From contig NZ_KV804967.1 in NCBI RefSeq assembly GCF_001811505.1, positions 1-44,470 on the forward strand: a DNA stretch of 44,470 nucleotides. Direction: 5' to 3'. Below the pieces are notes generated by a model. The model did not search any database and was not told where the DNA came from. It saw only the letters and a list, made by a program, of their open reading frames with translations. Of this stretch, positions 1 through 8,518 are shown piece by piece (positions within the stretch are counted from its first letter, which is position 1; each line of letters starts with the position of its first letter). Source of the DNA: Streptococcus sp. HMSC034E03 (GTDB lineage: Bacteria > Bacillota > Bacilli > Lactobacillales > Streptococcaceae). The position numbers and the translations under genes are program-made.

Positions 1-35
1 TATCAGATGATGAGACAACATATTTTTGAAAAGAG

Positions 36-95
36 AAAAAGACAAACGCCAATAATGACGTTTGTCTTCGTTCTGAGAGCGGTAACGCTCTTTTT
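36..95. terminator. Two terminator-like hairpins
   Basis: The first stem pairs GACAAACG (41-48) with CGTTTGTC (59-66). It has an A-run on its left, so on the minus strand it is followed by T residues. The second stem pairs AGAGCG (76-81) with CGCTCT (86-91) around a GTAA loop and runs into TTTT on the plus strand. Together they probably end convergent or plus-strand transcription coming from outside the window. Confidence 0.6.
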
Positions 96-159
96 GTATG
101 GAATTCACAGGTAAGGGATTTAGAAAAATCCTTATATTAATTTTATTTACTGAATTCAT

Positions 160-273
160 AAACTTAAACACCACTTCAAACGAGGTCTTAGTCTATCTGG
201 TAAACTGAATGCAGTGCTTTGAGAAAGCTGTGACTAGCTTTCTAGTTTGCTCTTTCGTTTTCATTGAGTCAGA
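160..273 (-). repeat. Degenerate BOX-like repeat
   Basis: The right part, with its CTAGTTTGCTCTTT core and the ending TTTTCATTGAGT, matches the recalled boxC end of the pneumococcal BOX repeat. The left part has diverged heavily. A better preserved copy in the same orientation lies at 2474-2587, so the two bracket glmS. The strand shown is nominal, because BOX orientation depends on convention. Confidence 0.55.
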
Positions 274-302
274 AGTTACTTTTAGTTTTTTCTAAGAAAA
301 TG

Positions 303-334
303 TTAAGTTTGCTTTTAGGGAGGTATCCTATACT
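303..334 (+). promoter_or_regulatory. Candidate CiaR-type promoter
   Basis: GTTAAG (302-307) and TTTTAG (313-318) are separated by exactly 5 nt. The second half-site is exactly 10 nt upstream of a TATACT -10 box (329-334). This is the layout of CiaR-activated promoters in pneumococci (TTTAAG-N5-TTTAAG, then about 10 nt, then -10). Each half-site has one mismatch. There is no proper -35 box at 17 nt, as expected for an activated promoter. Confidence 0.4.
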
Positions 335-365
335 AGGGTCATCAAAAAGAAATGAGGACTCTCAC

Positions 366-443
366 ATGACAATGACGATTAAAGTAAATTATCAAAAAAC
401 CTTTCAAGAAGTAGTAGAGGCAGACAAGCTTGCTACAAAATAG
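366..443 (+). CDS. 25-residue hypothetical peptide or small-RNA transcript
   Basis: A 25-codon frame begins with MTMTIKVNY and ends in TAG. An SD-like TGAGGA lies about 10 nt upstream (351-356). It sits between a candidate CiaR-type promoter (predicted start near 341) and a rho-independent terminator at 452-471, which gives a transcript of about 130 nt. That size and layout also fit a small regulatory RNA, so the frame may be incidental. The peptide has no membrane segment and no motif I recognise. It could also be the truncated 5' end of a larger lost gene. Confidence 0.35.
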   Translation: MTMTIKVNYQKTFQEVVEADKLATK

Positions 444-451
444 TAGTTATT

Positions 452-473
452 AAGGGCGATAGAGCCCTTTTTA
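452..473 (+). terminator. Terminator of the short transcript
   Basis: AAGGGC (452-457) pairs with GCCCTT (464-469) around a GATAGA loop and is followed by a short T-run. It closes the short unit that starts near 341 and separates it from the glmS promoter. Confidence 0.65.
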
Positions 474-526
474 AATACTTGCTTTAGGTGAAATATGATA
501 GACTTTTAGTATAAAGAATCAGTAGA

Positions 527-542
527 ATCACGCTATACCAAT
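527..542. promoter_or_regulatory. Upstream NagR-type (dre) operator candidate
   Basis: Read on the minus strand this 16-mer begins ATTGGTATAG, the half-site typical of operators for NagR/YvoA, a GntR/HutC-family repressor that senses glucosamine-6-phosphate or N-acetylglucosamine-6-phosphate. The second half is degenerate. It ends 8 nt before the glmS -35 box. Confidence 0.5.
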
Positions 543-550
543 TTTTATTC

Positions 551-579
551 TTGACAAGTAAAAGAAACAAGTATATACT
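551..579 (+). promoter_or_regulatory. glmS promoter
   Basis: TTGACA (551-556), a 17-nt spacer and TATACT (574-579) form a near-consensus vegetative promoter. The predicted start is near 586, giving a leader of about 75 nt before the glmS ATG. Confidence 0.8.
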
Positions 580-605
580 GTTTTTGCTGATTCTATAAAA
601 GAGAA

Positions 606-621
606 ATCAGACTATACCAAT
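606..621. promoter_or_regulatory. Downstream NagR-type (dre) operator candidate
   Basis: This is a second copy of the ATTGGTATAG half-site on the minus strand, sharing the context AATCA-n-CTATACCAAT with the copy at 527-542. It lies about 20 nt after the predicted transcription start. With the first copy it brackets the promoter, so a dimeric repressor could occlude it or loop the DNA. Confidence 0.5.
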
Positions 622-660
622 TTTAAGGGGAAAGCACAGCTAGCCTGTGTCGTATATACT

Positions 661-2469
661 ATGTGTGGAATTGTTGGTGTTGTTGGAAACACAAATGCAA
701 CTGATATTTTGATTCAAGGGCTTGAAAAGCTCGAATACCGTGGTTATGATTCTGCGGGAATTTTTGTCCTAGGTGGTGCTGAAAACCATTTGGTGAAGGC
801 TGTTGGTCGTATCTCAGAATTGTCTGCCAAGACAACTGGTGTTGAGGGAACAACTGGTATTGGACATACTCGTTGGGCTACTCACGGGAAACCAACGGAA
901 GACAATGCTCACCCACACCGCTCTGAGACAGGACGTTTTGTCTTGGTCCACAACGGGGTGATTGAAAACTACCTTGAAATCAAGGAAGACTACCTTGCAG
1001 GTCACCACTTCAAGGGACAAACAGATACTGAAATCGCCGTTCACTTGATTGGAAAATTTGTTGAAGAAGACGGCATGTCAGTACTTGAAGCCTTTAAAAA
1101 AGCCCTTCATATCATCCGTGGTTCTTATGCCTTTGCCTTGATCGACTCTGAAAATCCAGATGTCATCTATGTGGCGAAGAACAAATCACCTCTCTTGATT
1201 GGTCTTGGAGATGGCTACAACATGGTCTGCTCAGATGCTATGGCTATGATTCGTGAAACTAACCAATACATGGAAATCCATGACCAAGAGTTGGTTATCG
1301 TGAAAGCTGATAGCGTTGAAGTGCAAGACTATGATGGCAACAGTCGTGAGCGTGCTAGCTACACTGCAGAGCTCGACTTGTCAGATATCGGTAAGGGAAC
1401 TTATCCTTACTACATGCTTAAAGAAATCGATGAGCAACCAACGGTGATGCGTAAGTTGATCCAAGCTTACACAGATGAGGCTGGTCAAGTAGTGGTAGAC
1501 CCAGCTATCATCAAGGCTGTTCAAGATGCAGACCGCATCTATATTCTTGCAGCTGGAACATCTTACCATGCAGGATTTGCTTCTAAGAAGATGCTAGAAG
1601 AATTGACAGATACGCCAGTTGAACTTGGTATCTCATCTGAGTGGGGGTATGGTATGCCACTTCTCAGCAAGAAACCACTCTTCATCTTTATCAGCCAATC
1701 TGGTGAAACAGCTGATAGCCGTCAAGTTTTGGTTAAGGCCAATGAAATGGGAATTCCAAGCTTGACAGTGACAAACGTGCCAGGATCAACTCTGTCACGT
1801 GAAGCTAACCATACCATGCTTCTTCATGCAGGTCCTGAAATTGCCGTTGCTTCAACCAAGGCATATACTGCGCAAATCGCAGCTCTCGCCTTCCTTGCAA
1901 AAGCAGTCGGTGAAGCAAATGGCAATGAAAAAGCCAAAGCCTTTGACCTGGTTCACGAGTTGTCTATCGTGGCTCAGTCTATCGAATCAACCCTTTCAGA
2001 GAAAGAAATGATTGATGCTAAGGTTCGTGAGCTTCTTGAAACAACACGTAATGCCTTTTATATTGGGCGTGGTCAAGACTACTACGTAGCAATGGAAGCC
2101 AGTCTTAAGCTTAAAGAGATTTCGTACATCCAGTGTGAAGGCTTTGCGGCAGGAGAACTCAAGCATGGAACCATTGCCTTGATTGAAGAGGGGACACCTG
2201 TTTTGGCCCTCTTGTCAGACCCGGTTCTTGCTAACCACACTCGTGGAAATATCCAAGAAGTGGCAGCACGTGGCGCTAAGGTCCTTACCATTGCAGAAGA
2301 AAATGTTGCCAAAGATACAGACGATATCGTTCTTACGACCGTCCACCCTTACCTCTCACCAATCTCAATGGTGGTACCAACGCAGCTGATCGCTTACTTT
2401 GCAACACTCCACCGTGGACTCGATGTGGATAAACCACGTAACCTTGCTAAGTCTGTAACGGTAGAATAA
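661..2469 (+). CDS. glmS: Glutamine-fructose-6-phosphate aminotransferase (isomerizing)
   Basis: GlmS makes glucosamine-6-phosphate from fructose-6-phosphate and glutamine, the first committed step towards UDP-GlcNAc for peptidoglycan and other cell-wall polymers. It is a soluble cytoplasmic enzyme. The 602-residue protein starts MCGIVGVVG; Cys2 becomes the N-terminal nucleophile of the glutaminase domain after Met removal, which fixes the start. Other glutaminase motifs are GYDSAGI and HTRWATHG. Two SIS sugar-isomerase domains follow (about 285-425 and 455-595), with SQSGETADS and the C-terminal [13 protein letters not shown] typical of GlmS. The gene is monocistronic. No SD is seen at normal spacing: AAGGGG lies 30 nt upstream with a small hairpin between. 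I see no glmS ribozyme; the promoter instead has two candidate NagR operators. Confidence 0.97.
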   Translation: MCGIVGVVGNTNATDILIQGLEKLEYRGYDSAGIFVLGGAENHLVKAVGRISELSAKTTGVEGTTGIGHTRWATHGKPTEDNAHPHRSETGRFVLVHNGVIENYLEIKEDYLAGHHFKGQTDTEIAVHLIGKFVEEDGMSVLEAFKKALHIIRGSYAFALIDSENPDVIYVAKNKSPLLIGLGDGYNMVCSDAMAMIRETNQYMEIHDQELVIVKADSVEVQDYDGNSRERASYTAELDLSDIGKGTYPYYMLKEIDEQPTVMRKLIQAYTDEAGQVVVDPAIIKAVQDADRIYILAAGTSYHAGFASKKMLEELTDTPVELGISSEWGYGMPLLSKKPLFIFISQSGETADSRQVLVKANEMGIPSLTVTNVPGSTLSREANHTMLLHAGPEIAVASTKAYTAQIAALAFLAKAVGEANGNEKAKAFDLVHELSIVAQSIESTLSEKEMIDAKVRELLETTRNAFYIGRGQDYYVAMEASLKLKEISYIQCEGFAAGELKHGTIALIEEGTPVLALLSDPVLANHTRGNIQEVAARGAKVLTIAEENVAKDTDDIVLTTVHPYLSPISMVVPTQLIAYFATLHRGLDVDKPRNLAKSVTVE

Positions 2470-2473
2470 ACTA

Positions 2474-2587
2474 ATACTCATCAAAGATTTCTTTAAAACA
2501 CGTCAGCTTCCATCCGCAACCTCAAAACACTGTTTTGAGCAACCTGTGGCTAGCTTCCTAGTTTGATCTTTGATTTTCATTGAGTAT
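2474..2587 (-). repeat. BOX-like repeat (boxA-boxC, no clear boxB)
   Basis: The element starts at ATACTCATC and ends at TTCATTGAGTAT, the near-inverted ends of BOX elements. Inside are the AACCTCAAAACACTGTTTTG and GGCTAGCTTCCTAGTTTG blocks that I recall from pneumococcal boxC. The CACGTCAGC boxA remnant is near the left end. It lies directly after the glmS stop codon. Confidence 0.7.
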
Positions 2588-2611
2588 AAGAGTTTAAATC
2601 ATAACAAAAAG

Positions 2612-2660
2612 TGAACAAAATAGTTTTCTGAAAATCAGAATCCTGCTTTGTTCATTTTTT
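2612..2660 (+). terminator. glmS terminator
   Basis: TGAACAAA (2612-2619) pairs with TTTGTTCA (2647-2654). An inner hairpin TTCTGA/TCAGAA lies between the arms, and six T residues follow. Confidence 0.75.
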
Positions 2661-2767
2661 ATGTATATTTAAGGTAAAACAAGGAGTAAACTAGGAGGCT
2701 TAGGTAGATAATTAAAATTCAACAATTAAATTAAAAGCCTTTAAAAAACAATTCGACTTGATCACCA

Positions 2768-2812
2768 TAAAAAAACTCTAAGAGCTGGACGATAAGGATC
2801 CAACTCTTAGAG
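2768..2812 (-). terminator. Terminator of the DUF1846 gene
   Basis: CTCTAAGAGCTGGA (2776-2789) pairs with TCCAACTCTTAGAG (2799-2812) with one mismatch. On the minus strand it is followed by a T-tract (2775-2768), placing it 17 nt after the stop codon of the minus-strand gene. Confidence 0.85.
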
Positions 2813-2828
2813 GAGTGAGTGTCGTATT

Positions 2829-4313
2829 TTACTTGCGATACAAACGATCGTATTGGTAGTAAGGATCAAAGGTTACATTGATTCCTAGTTTGCGAAGAAC
2901 ATTTTTGTCTTCGTCTGTTAAGATAATCGTAGAATGAGCTTCGCTACCCTTGAGATTTCCGAGTTCTTTCATGGCACGATCTGCATCAGGGTTTTCCATG
3001 GCTGTAATAGCAAGGGCTATAAGGATTTCATTTGAGTGGAGTCGAGGGTTGCGGCTACCCAAGTGATTGATTTTCAAACCTTGGATTGGTTTCACCACTT
3101 CTGGCTCTATCAACTTAGTCTCTTTGTCAATGTTGGCTGACATCTTGATGGCATTGATCAAGGCAGCAGCAGTTGGGCCAAAGAGTTCAGAGTTTTTACC
3201 AGTAACGATTTCACCAGACGGTAACTCAAGAGCGAGAGCTGGTCCACCTGTTTCTTCTGCTTTTTGACGTGCGGCAACAGCAACCTTTCTATCAGCTGGT
3301 GTGATACCTAGGTCATTCATGAGTAACTCAATTTTCTTAACGGCAGTTTCACCGACTTTTTCAGCCTTGAAATCAAGAACAGTTTGATAGTAGCGACGGA
3401 TAATTTCCTGTTTAGATGCTTCAATGGCAGCGTCGTTATCAGTGATTGCAAAACCAACCATATTTACACCCATGTCAGTTGGAGATGCATAAGGAGACTT
3501 ACCCAAGATACGTTCCAGCATACGCTTAAGAACAGGGAAAATTTCAATGTCGCGGTTGTAGTTGACTGTGGTTTCTCCATAAGTTTGGAGATGGAATGGG
3601 TCAATCATGTTGACATCATCTAGGTCTGCTGTAGCAGCTTCATAAGCCAAGTTGACTGGGTGATGAAGTGGGAGATTCCAAACTGGGAAGGTTTCAAATT
3701 TGGCATAACCAGACTTGATACCATTGATTTGGTCGTGGTACATGTTAGACATACAAGTTGCCAATTTCCCTGAACCAGGTCCAGGAGCTGTCACGACGAT
3801 CAAGTTGCGACTGGTTTTGATATAGTCGTTTTTCCCCATGCCTTCAGGTGAGATGATGTGATCCATATCTGTCGGATAGCCCTTGATAGGGTAGTGAAGA
3901 TAAGAGTCAATACCATTTTTCTCTAATTGATTACGGAAGGCATCAGCTGCCGGTTGGCCTGCATATTGAGTAATGACAACTGAACCAACAAAGATACCGA
4001 GTTCATTGAATTTATCGATCAAACGAAGCACTTCTTGGTCATAAGAAATGCCCAAGTCTCCACGAGCTTTTGAGTGCTCGATATTGCTAGCGTTAATAGC
4101 GATAACAACCTCAACTTGCTCCTTCAATTCTTGTAAGAGTTTGATTTTGTTATCTGGTTCATATCCAGGAAGGACACGAGCAGCGTGGAAATCTTCTAAC
4201 ATTTTACCACCAAACTCCAAGTAGAGTTTGCCGTCAAACTGGTTAATACGCTCCAAAATATGGTCGCGTTGCAGATTCAAATATTGTTCAGAACTAAAAG
4301 CTTGTTTTTTCAT
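2829..4313 (-). CDS. DUF1846 (UPF0371) protein of unknown function
   Basis: This 494-residue cytoplasmic protein belongs to the widely conserved DUF1846 family, whose biochemical role I do not know. Recognisable parts are the N-terminal [14 protein letters not shown] block, a glycine-rich [17 protein letters not shown] segment that looks like a nucleotide- or phosphate-binding loop, and the C-terminal [16 protein letters not shown] stretch. An in-frame upstream ATG would add 27 hydrophobic residues, but it lies outside the promoter-proximal SD. I chose [10 protein letters not shown] because GAGGTCAGAGG precedes it at good spacing and the length then fits the family. The gene stands alone, divergent from dexB, with a candidate TTTCTT-17-TATAAT promoter (4361-4333) in the shared 150-bp gap. 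Confidence 0.9.
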   Translation of the reverse strand: MKKQAFSSEQYLNLQRDHILERINQFDGKLYLEFGGKMLEDFHAARVLPGYEPDNKIKLLQELKEQVEVVIAINASNIEHSKARGDLGISYDQEVLRLIDKFNELGIFVGSVVITQYAGQPAADAFRNQLEKNGIDSYLHYPIKGYPTDMDHIISPEGMGKNDYIKTSRNLIVVTAPGPGSGKLATCMSNMYHDQINGIKSGYAKFETFPVWNLPLHHPVNLAYEAATADLDDVNMIDPFHLQTYGETTVNYNRDIEIFPVLKRMLERILGKSPYASPTDMGVNMVGFAITDNDAAIEASKQEIIRRYYQTVLDFKAEKVGETAVKKIELLMNDLGITPADRKVAVAARQKAEETGGPALALELPSGEIVTGKNSELFGPTAAALINAIKMSANIDKETKLIEPEVVKPIQGLKINHLGSRNPRLHSNEILIALAITAMENPDADRAMKELGNLKGSEAHSTIILTDEDKNVLRKLGINVTFDPYYQYDRLYRK

Positions 4314-4393
4314 TTTTTTACCTCTGACCTCTATTATATAAAAAAAATAGAAGATAAGAAACCGCGGAGGTTCGAAATAAGGAAAAAGATTCA

Positions 4394-4407
4394 AGCAAAC
4401 GCTTGCA
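4394..4407. promoter_or_regulatory. LacI-family operator or cre site over the dexB promoter
   Basis: AGCAAACGCTTGCA fits the CcpA cre pattern TGNAANCGNTNNCA with one mismatch. It also resembles the GCAAACGTTTGC operators of MalR-type LacI regulators. It overlaps the TTGCAT -35 box of dexB, as expected for repression. It also lies in the shared region upstream of the divergent DUF1846 gene. Confidence 0.6.
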
Positions 4408-4431
4408 TAAATGATTGAAAAAGACTATGAT
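4403..4431 (+). promoter_or_regulatory. dexB promoter
   Basis: TTGCAT (4403-4408), 17-nt spacer and TATGAT (4426-4431). The leader to the ATG at 4466 is short. An AGAGGTAAG ribosome binding site lies just before the start. Confidence 0.6.
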
Positions 4432-4444
4432 GGTCTATAGATGA

Positions 4445-6076
<1,632 letters not shown>

Positions 6077-6082
6077 ACCTAA

Positions 6083-6262
6083 AAGAGGCTGGGACAAAAG
6101 TGCCAGCCTCTCAATTGTCTTTGGATTACCGAGCAAGACGCAGTGGTTGAGTGGGCTCTACTACGCTGATTTCATCAGCTTTTACAGCCCTACTCAACTG
6201 TGCGGAGGTGGGACGACGAAATCGAATTCTAACGAATTACCGATTTCTGTCCCACTCTCTTT
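6083..6262. repeat. Composite inverted-repeat element, about 180 bp
   Basis: A short hairpin (GAGGCTGG/CCAGCCTC, 6085-6110) is followed by a GC-richer spacer with a third palindrome (GCTGATTTCATCAGC, 6159-6173). A long imperfect hairpin follows (arms starting GAGGTGGGAC at 6205 and ending GTCCCACTCTC at 6259), then a T-run. The outer GGGAC/GTCCC motifs recur at both ends. I recall similar elements scattered in mitis-group genomes; it may belong to the SPRITE-type terminator-like repeats. It probably also terminates dexB. Confidence 0.6.
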
Positions 6263-6332
6263 TCTAAAATAAGTGTAGAAAATTCTTTAAAAAATATTTG
6301 TTTGAATTTTCTAAAAAATACCCTGTAAACCC

Positions 6333-6360
6333 TTGCTTTTATATAAAAATAGGGTATAAT
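6333..6360 (+). promoter_or_regulatory. aliC-like gene promoter
   Basis: TTGCTT (6333-6338), 16-nt spacer and TATAAT (6355-6360), 33 nt before the start codon. AAAGGAGA serves as the ribosome binding site. Confidence 0.65.
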
Positions 6361-6392
6361 GGTGAAAAATAGTATTTTAAAGGAGAATACCG

Positions 6393-8360
6393 ATGAAATC
6401 GAAAAAGTGGCTCGCAGTAGCAGGGATAACGATGAGCGCAGCTCTTCTTTTGGCGGCTTGTGGCAAGACTGAGAAAAAAGCAGATGCTCCAACAACATTT
6501 TCGTATGTATATGCCATTGATCCAACAACATTGGACTATAGCGTTACTAGTAAAAGTTCAACATCAGACGTCATCGCCAACCTGGTCGACGGACTCTTGG
6601 AAAATGACAAATATGGAAACTTAATTCCATCGCTTGCTGAAGACTGGTCTGTTTCACAGGACGGTTTGACCTACACCTACAAGCTACGTAAAGGTGTCAA
6701 ATGGTATACTTCAGAAGGAGAAGAGTATGCTGAAGTCAAGGCCCAAGACTTTGTGACAGGTTTGAAGCATGCTGCAGATGGTAAATCAGATGGCCTAACT
6801 CTTATCCAAGACTCTATCAAAGGTTTGGCAGAGTACGTTAGTGGTGAAACAAATGACTTCTCAACAGTCGGTGTTAAAGCAGTTGACGATTATACAGTCG
6901 AGTATACCTTGAACAAACCAGAAAGCTTCTGGAATTCTAAGGTGACAACAGCGACTATGCTCCCTGTTAATGAAGAATTCTTAAATTCTCAAGGGAAAGA
7001 TTACGGTGCAGCAGCGCCTTCAGGTATTCTCTACAATGGTCCGTATATTTTGAAGAACTTCACTTCAAAATCAGTGATCGAGTACGAAAAGAACCCGAAT
7101 TACTGGGATAAGGACAATGTGAAGATTGACCACGTCAAGCTTACTTTCTACGACGGCTCTGACCAAGAATCATTGATTCGTAGCTTTGCGTCAGGCTCAT
7201 ATACGACAGCACGCCTTTTCCCAACTAGTTCAAGCTTTGCCTCAACTCAGAAGGAATACGGCGATAAAATTGTTTATAGCCCACAAGAAGCGACTAGCTA
7301 TTACTTTACTTTCAACGTAAATCGTCAGTCTTACAATAAAACAGCTAAGACAGATGATGCCCAAAAAACATCAACTAAAGAAGCGCTTCTCAACAAAAAC
7401 TTCCGTCAAGCCATCAACTTCGCTCTTGACCGTCATGCTTACTCTGCACAGATGAATGGCGAAGAAGGTGCAGACAAGATTATCCGTACTAGTCTTGTGC
7501 CTTATGACTATGTTCAGGTTGGTGAAAAGACCTTCGGTGAATTGGCTCAAGAACAATTAGTAACATACGGAGATCAGTGGAAAGATGTAGCTTTGACAGA
7601 TGGTAAAGATACTCTTTACAATCCAACAAAAGCAAAAGCTGCCTTTGAAAAAGCAAAATCAGAATTGCAAGCCAAAGGTGTAACCTTCCCTATTCATTTA
7701 GATATTCCAGTTGAACAGACAGATGTCATTGCGGTACAGCAGACCAACTCCCTCAAACAGTCTGTCGAAGCGGCGCTTGGAAGTGAAAATGTTGTCATCG
7801 ATGTACTTCAAATGACTGACAATGAGAAAATAAGTATCACATCTCAAGCCAAAGTCCCTTCTCAAAAAGACTATGACTTGAACGGAACTGGTTGGGGGCC
7901 AGACTATCAAGACCCAGCAACCTACCTCAATATCTTAGATGCTAAGAAGGGGTCTGCTCTTAAACACTTAGGTATCACAAAAGGTAAAGATCCAGAAGTC
8001 ATGGCTCAAGTTGGACTTGATGAGTACAAGAAACTCTTGGATGATGCAGCATCAGAAACAAGCGATCTTAACAAACGCTATGAAAAATATGCCAAAGCAC
8101 AAGCATGGGTTTCAGATAGCTCACTCCTTATCCCTGTAGCATCTTCAGGTGGTTCTCCGACAGTTAGCCGTACAGTGCCATTTACAAAAGCATACTCTCA
8201 AGTTGGTATCAAGGGTGATCCATTTGTATTTAAAGGCTTAGAGTTGCAAAACGATATTGTAACAGCTAAAGAATACGAAGAAGCTCTCAAGAAATGGCAA
8301 AAAGAGAAGATTGAAACAAATGCCAAATACCAAAAAGAACTAGCAAATCACGTTAAATAG
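6393..8360 (+). CDS. aliC: Oligopeptide-binding lipoprotein, AliC (AliB-like ORF1) type
   Basis: This is a substrate-binding lipoprotein for the Ami/Opp-type oligopeptide ABC importer, anchored on the outer face of the membrane. The 655-residue protein has a lipoprotein signal with lipobox LLAAC (Cys23). It belongs to the SBP_bac_5 family: the N-terminal VDGLLENDKYGNLIP and LAEDWSVS blocks, the FRQAINFALDR block and the C-terminal GTGWGPDYQDP block are typical of AmiA/AliA/AliB. No permease or ATPase genes are nearby, as is usual for the ali paralogues that share AmiCDEF. Its own promoter and terminator make it separate from the next gene, a close paralogue. The symbol rests on position (after dexB) and paralogue pairing; a plain aliB-like call is the safe alternative. 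Confidence 0.85.
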   Translation: MKSKKWLAVAGITMSAALLLAACGKTEKKADAPTTFSYVYAIDPTTLDYSVTSKSSTSDVIANLVDGLLENDKYGNLIPSLAEDWSVSQDGLTYTYKLRKGVKWYTSEGEEYAEVKAQDFVTGLKHAADGKSDGLTLIQDSIKGLAEYVSGETNDFSTVGVKAVDDYTVEYTLNKPESFWNSKVTTATMLPVNEEFLNSQGKDYGAAAPSGILYNGPYILKNFTSKSVIEYEKNPNYWDKDNVKIDHVKLTFYDGSDQESLIRSFASGSYTTARLFPTSSSFASTQKEYGDKIVYSPQEATSYYFTFNVNRQSYNKTAKTDDAQKTSTKEALLNKNFRQAINFALDRHAYSAQMNGEEGADKIIRTSLVPYDYVQVGEKTFGELAQEQLVTYGDQWKDVALTDGKDTLYNPTKAKAAFEKAKSELQAKGVTFPIHLDIPVEQTDVIAVQQTNSLKQSVEAALGSENVVIDVLQMTDNEKISITSQAKVPSQKDYDLNGTGWGPDYQDPATYLNILDAKKGSALKHLGITKGKDPEVMAQVGLDEYKKLLDDAASETSDLNKRYEKYAKAQAWVSDSSLLIPVASSGGSPTVSRTVPFTKAYSQVGIKGDPFVFKGLELQNDIVTAKEYEEALKKWQKEKIETNAKYQKELANHVK

Positions 8361-8372
8361 TCTTTTGTAATG

Positions 8373-8416
8373 AATAAAGAAATCCTGTTTTTAAGCGGGA
8401 TTTCTTTATTTTTTGA
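8373..8416 (+). terminator. Terminator after the aliC-like gene
   Basis: A 13-bp stem joins AATAAAGAAATCC (8373-8385) to GGATTTCTTTATT (8398-8410), followed by TTTT. Confidence 0.9.
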
Positions 8417-8518
8417 TTTCCAATGAGGGGTCAAATCAGTATATAACTTTACTTTTTGGACAAAATTTGTTAAAATATAGTCATGTTATAAAATCTAACA
8501 TATAAGGAGAAATGAATC

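Noticed and set aside
580..660. Possible glmS ribozyme in the glmS leader
   Set aside because: The leader is only about 75 nt and shows no ribozyme core; streptococcal glmS is not known to carry one.
4314..4394. N-terminal extension of the DUF1846 protein starting [10 protein letters not shown]
   Set aside because: It would overlap the promoter region, has no SD, and makes the protein longer than its family; [10 protein letters not shown] has a good SD.
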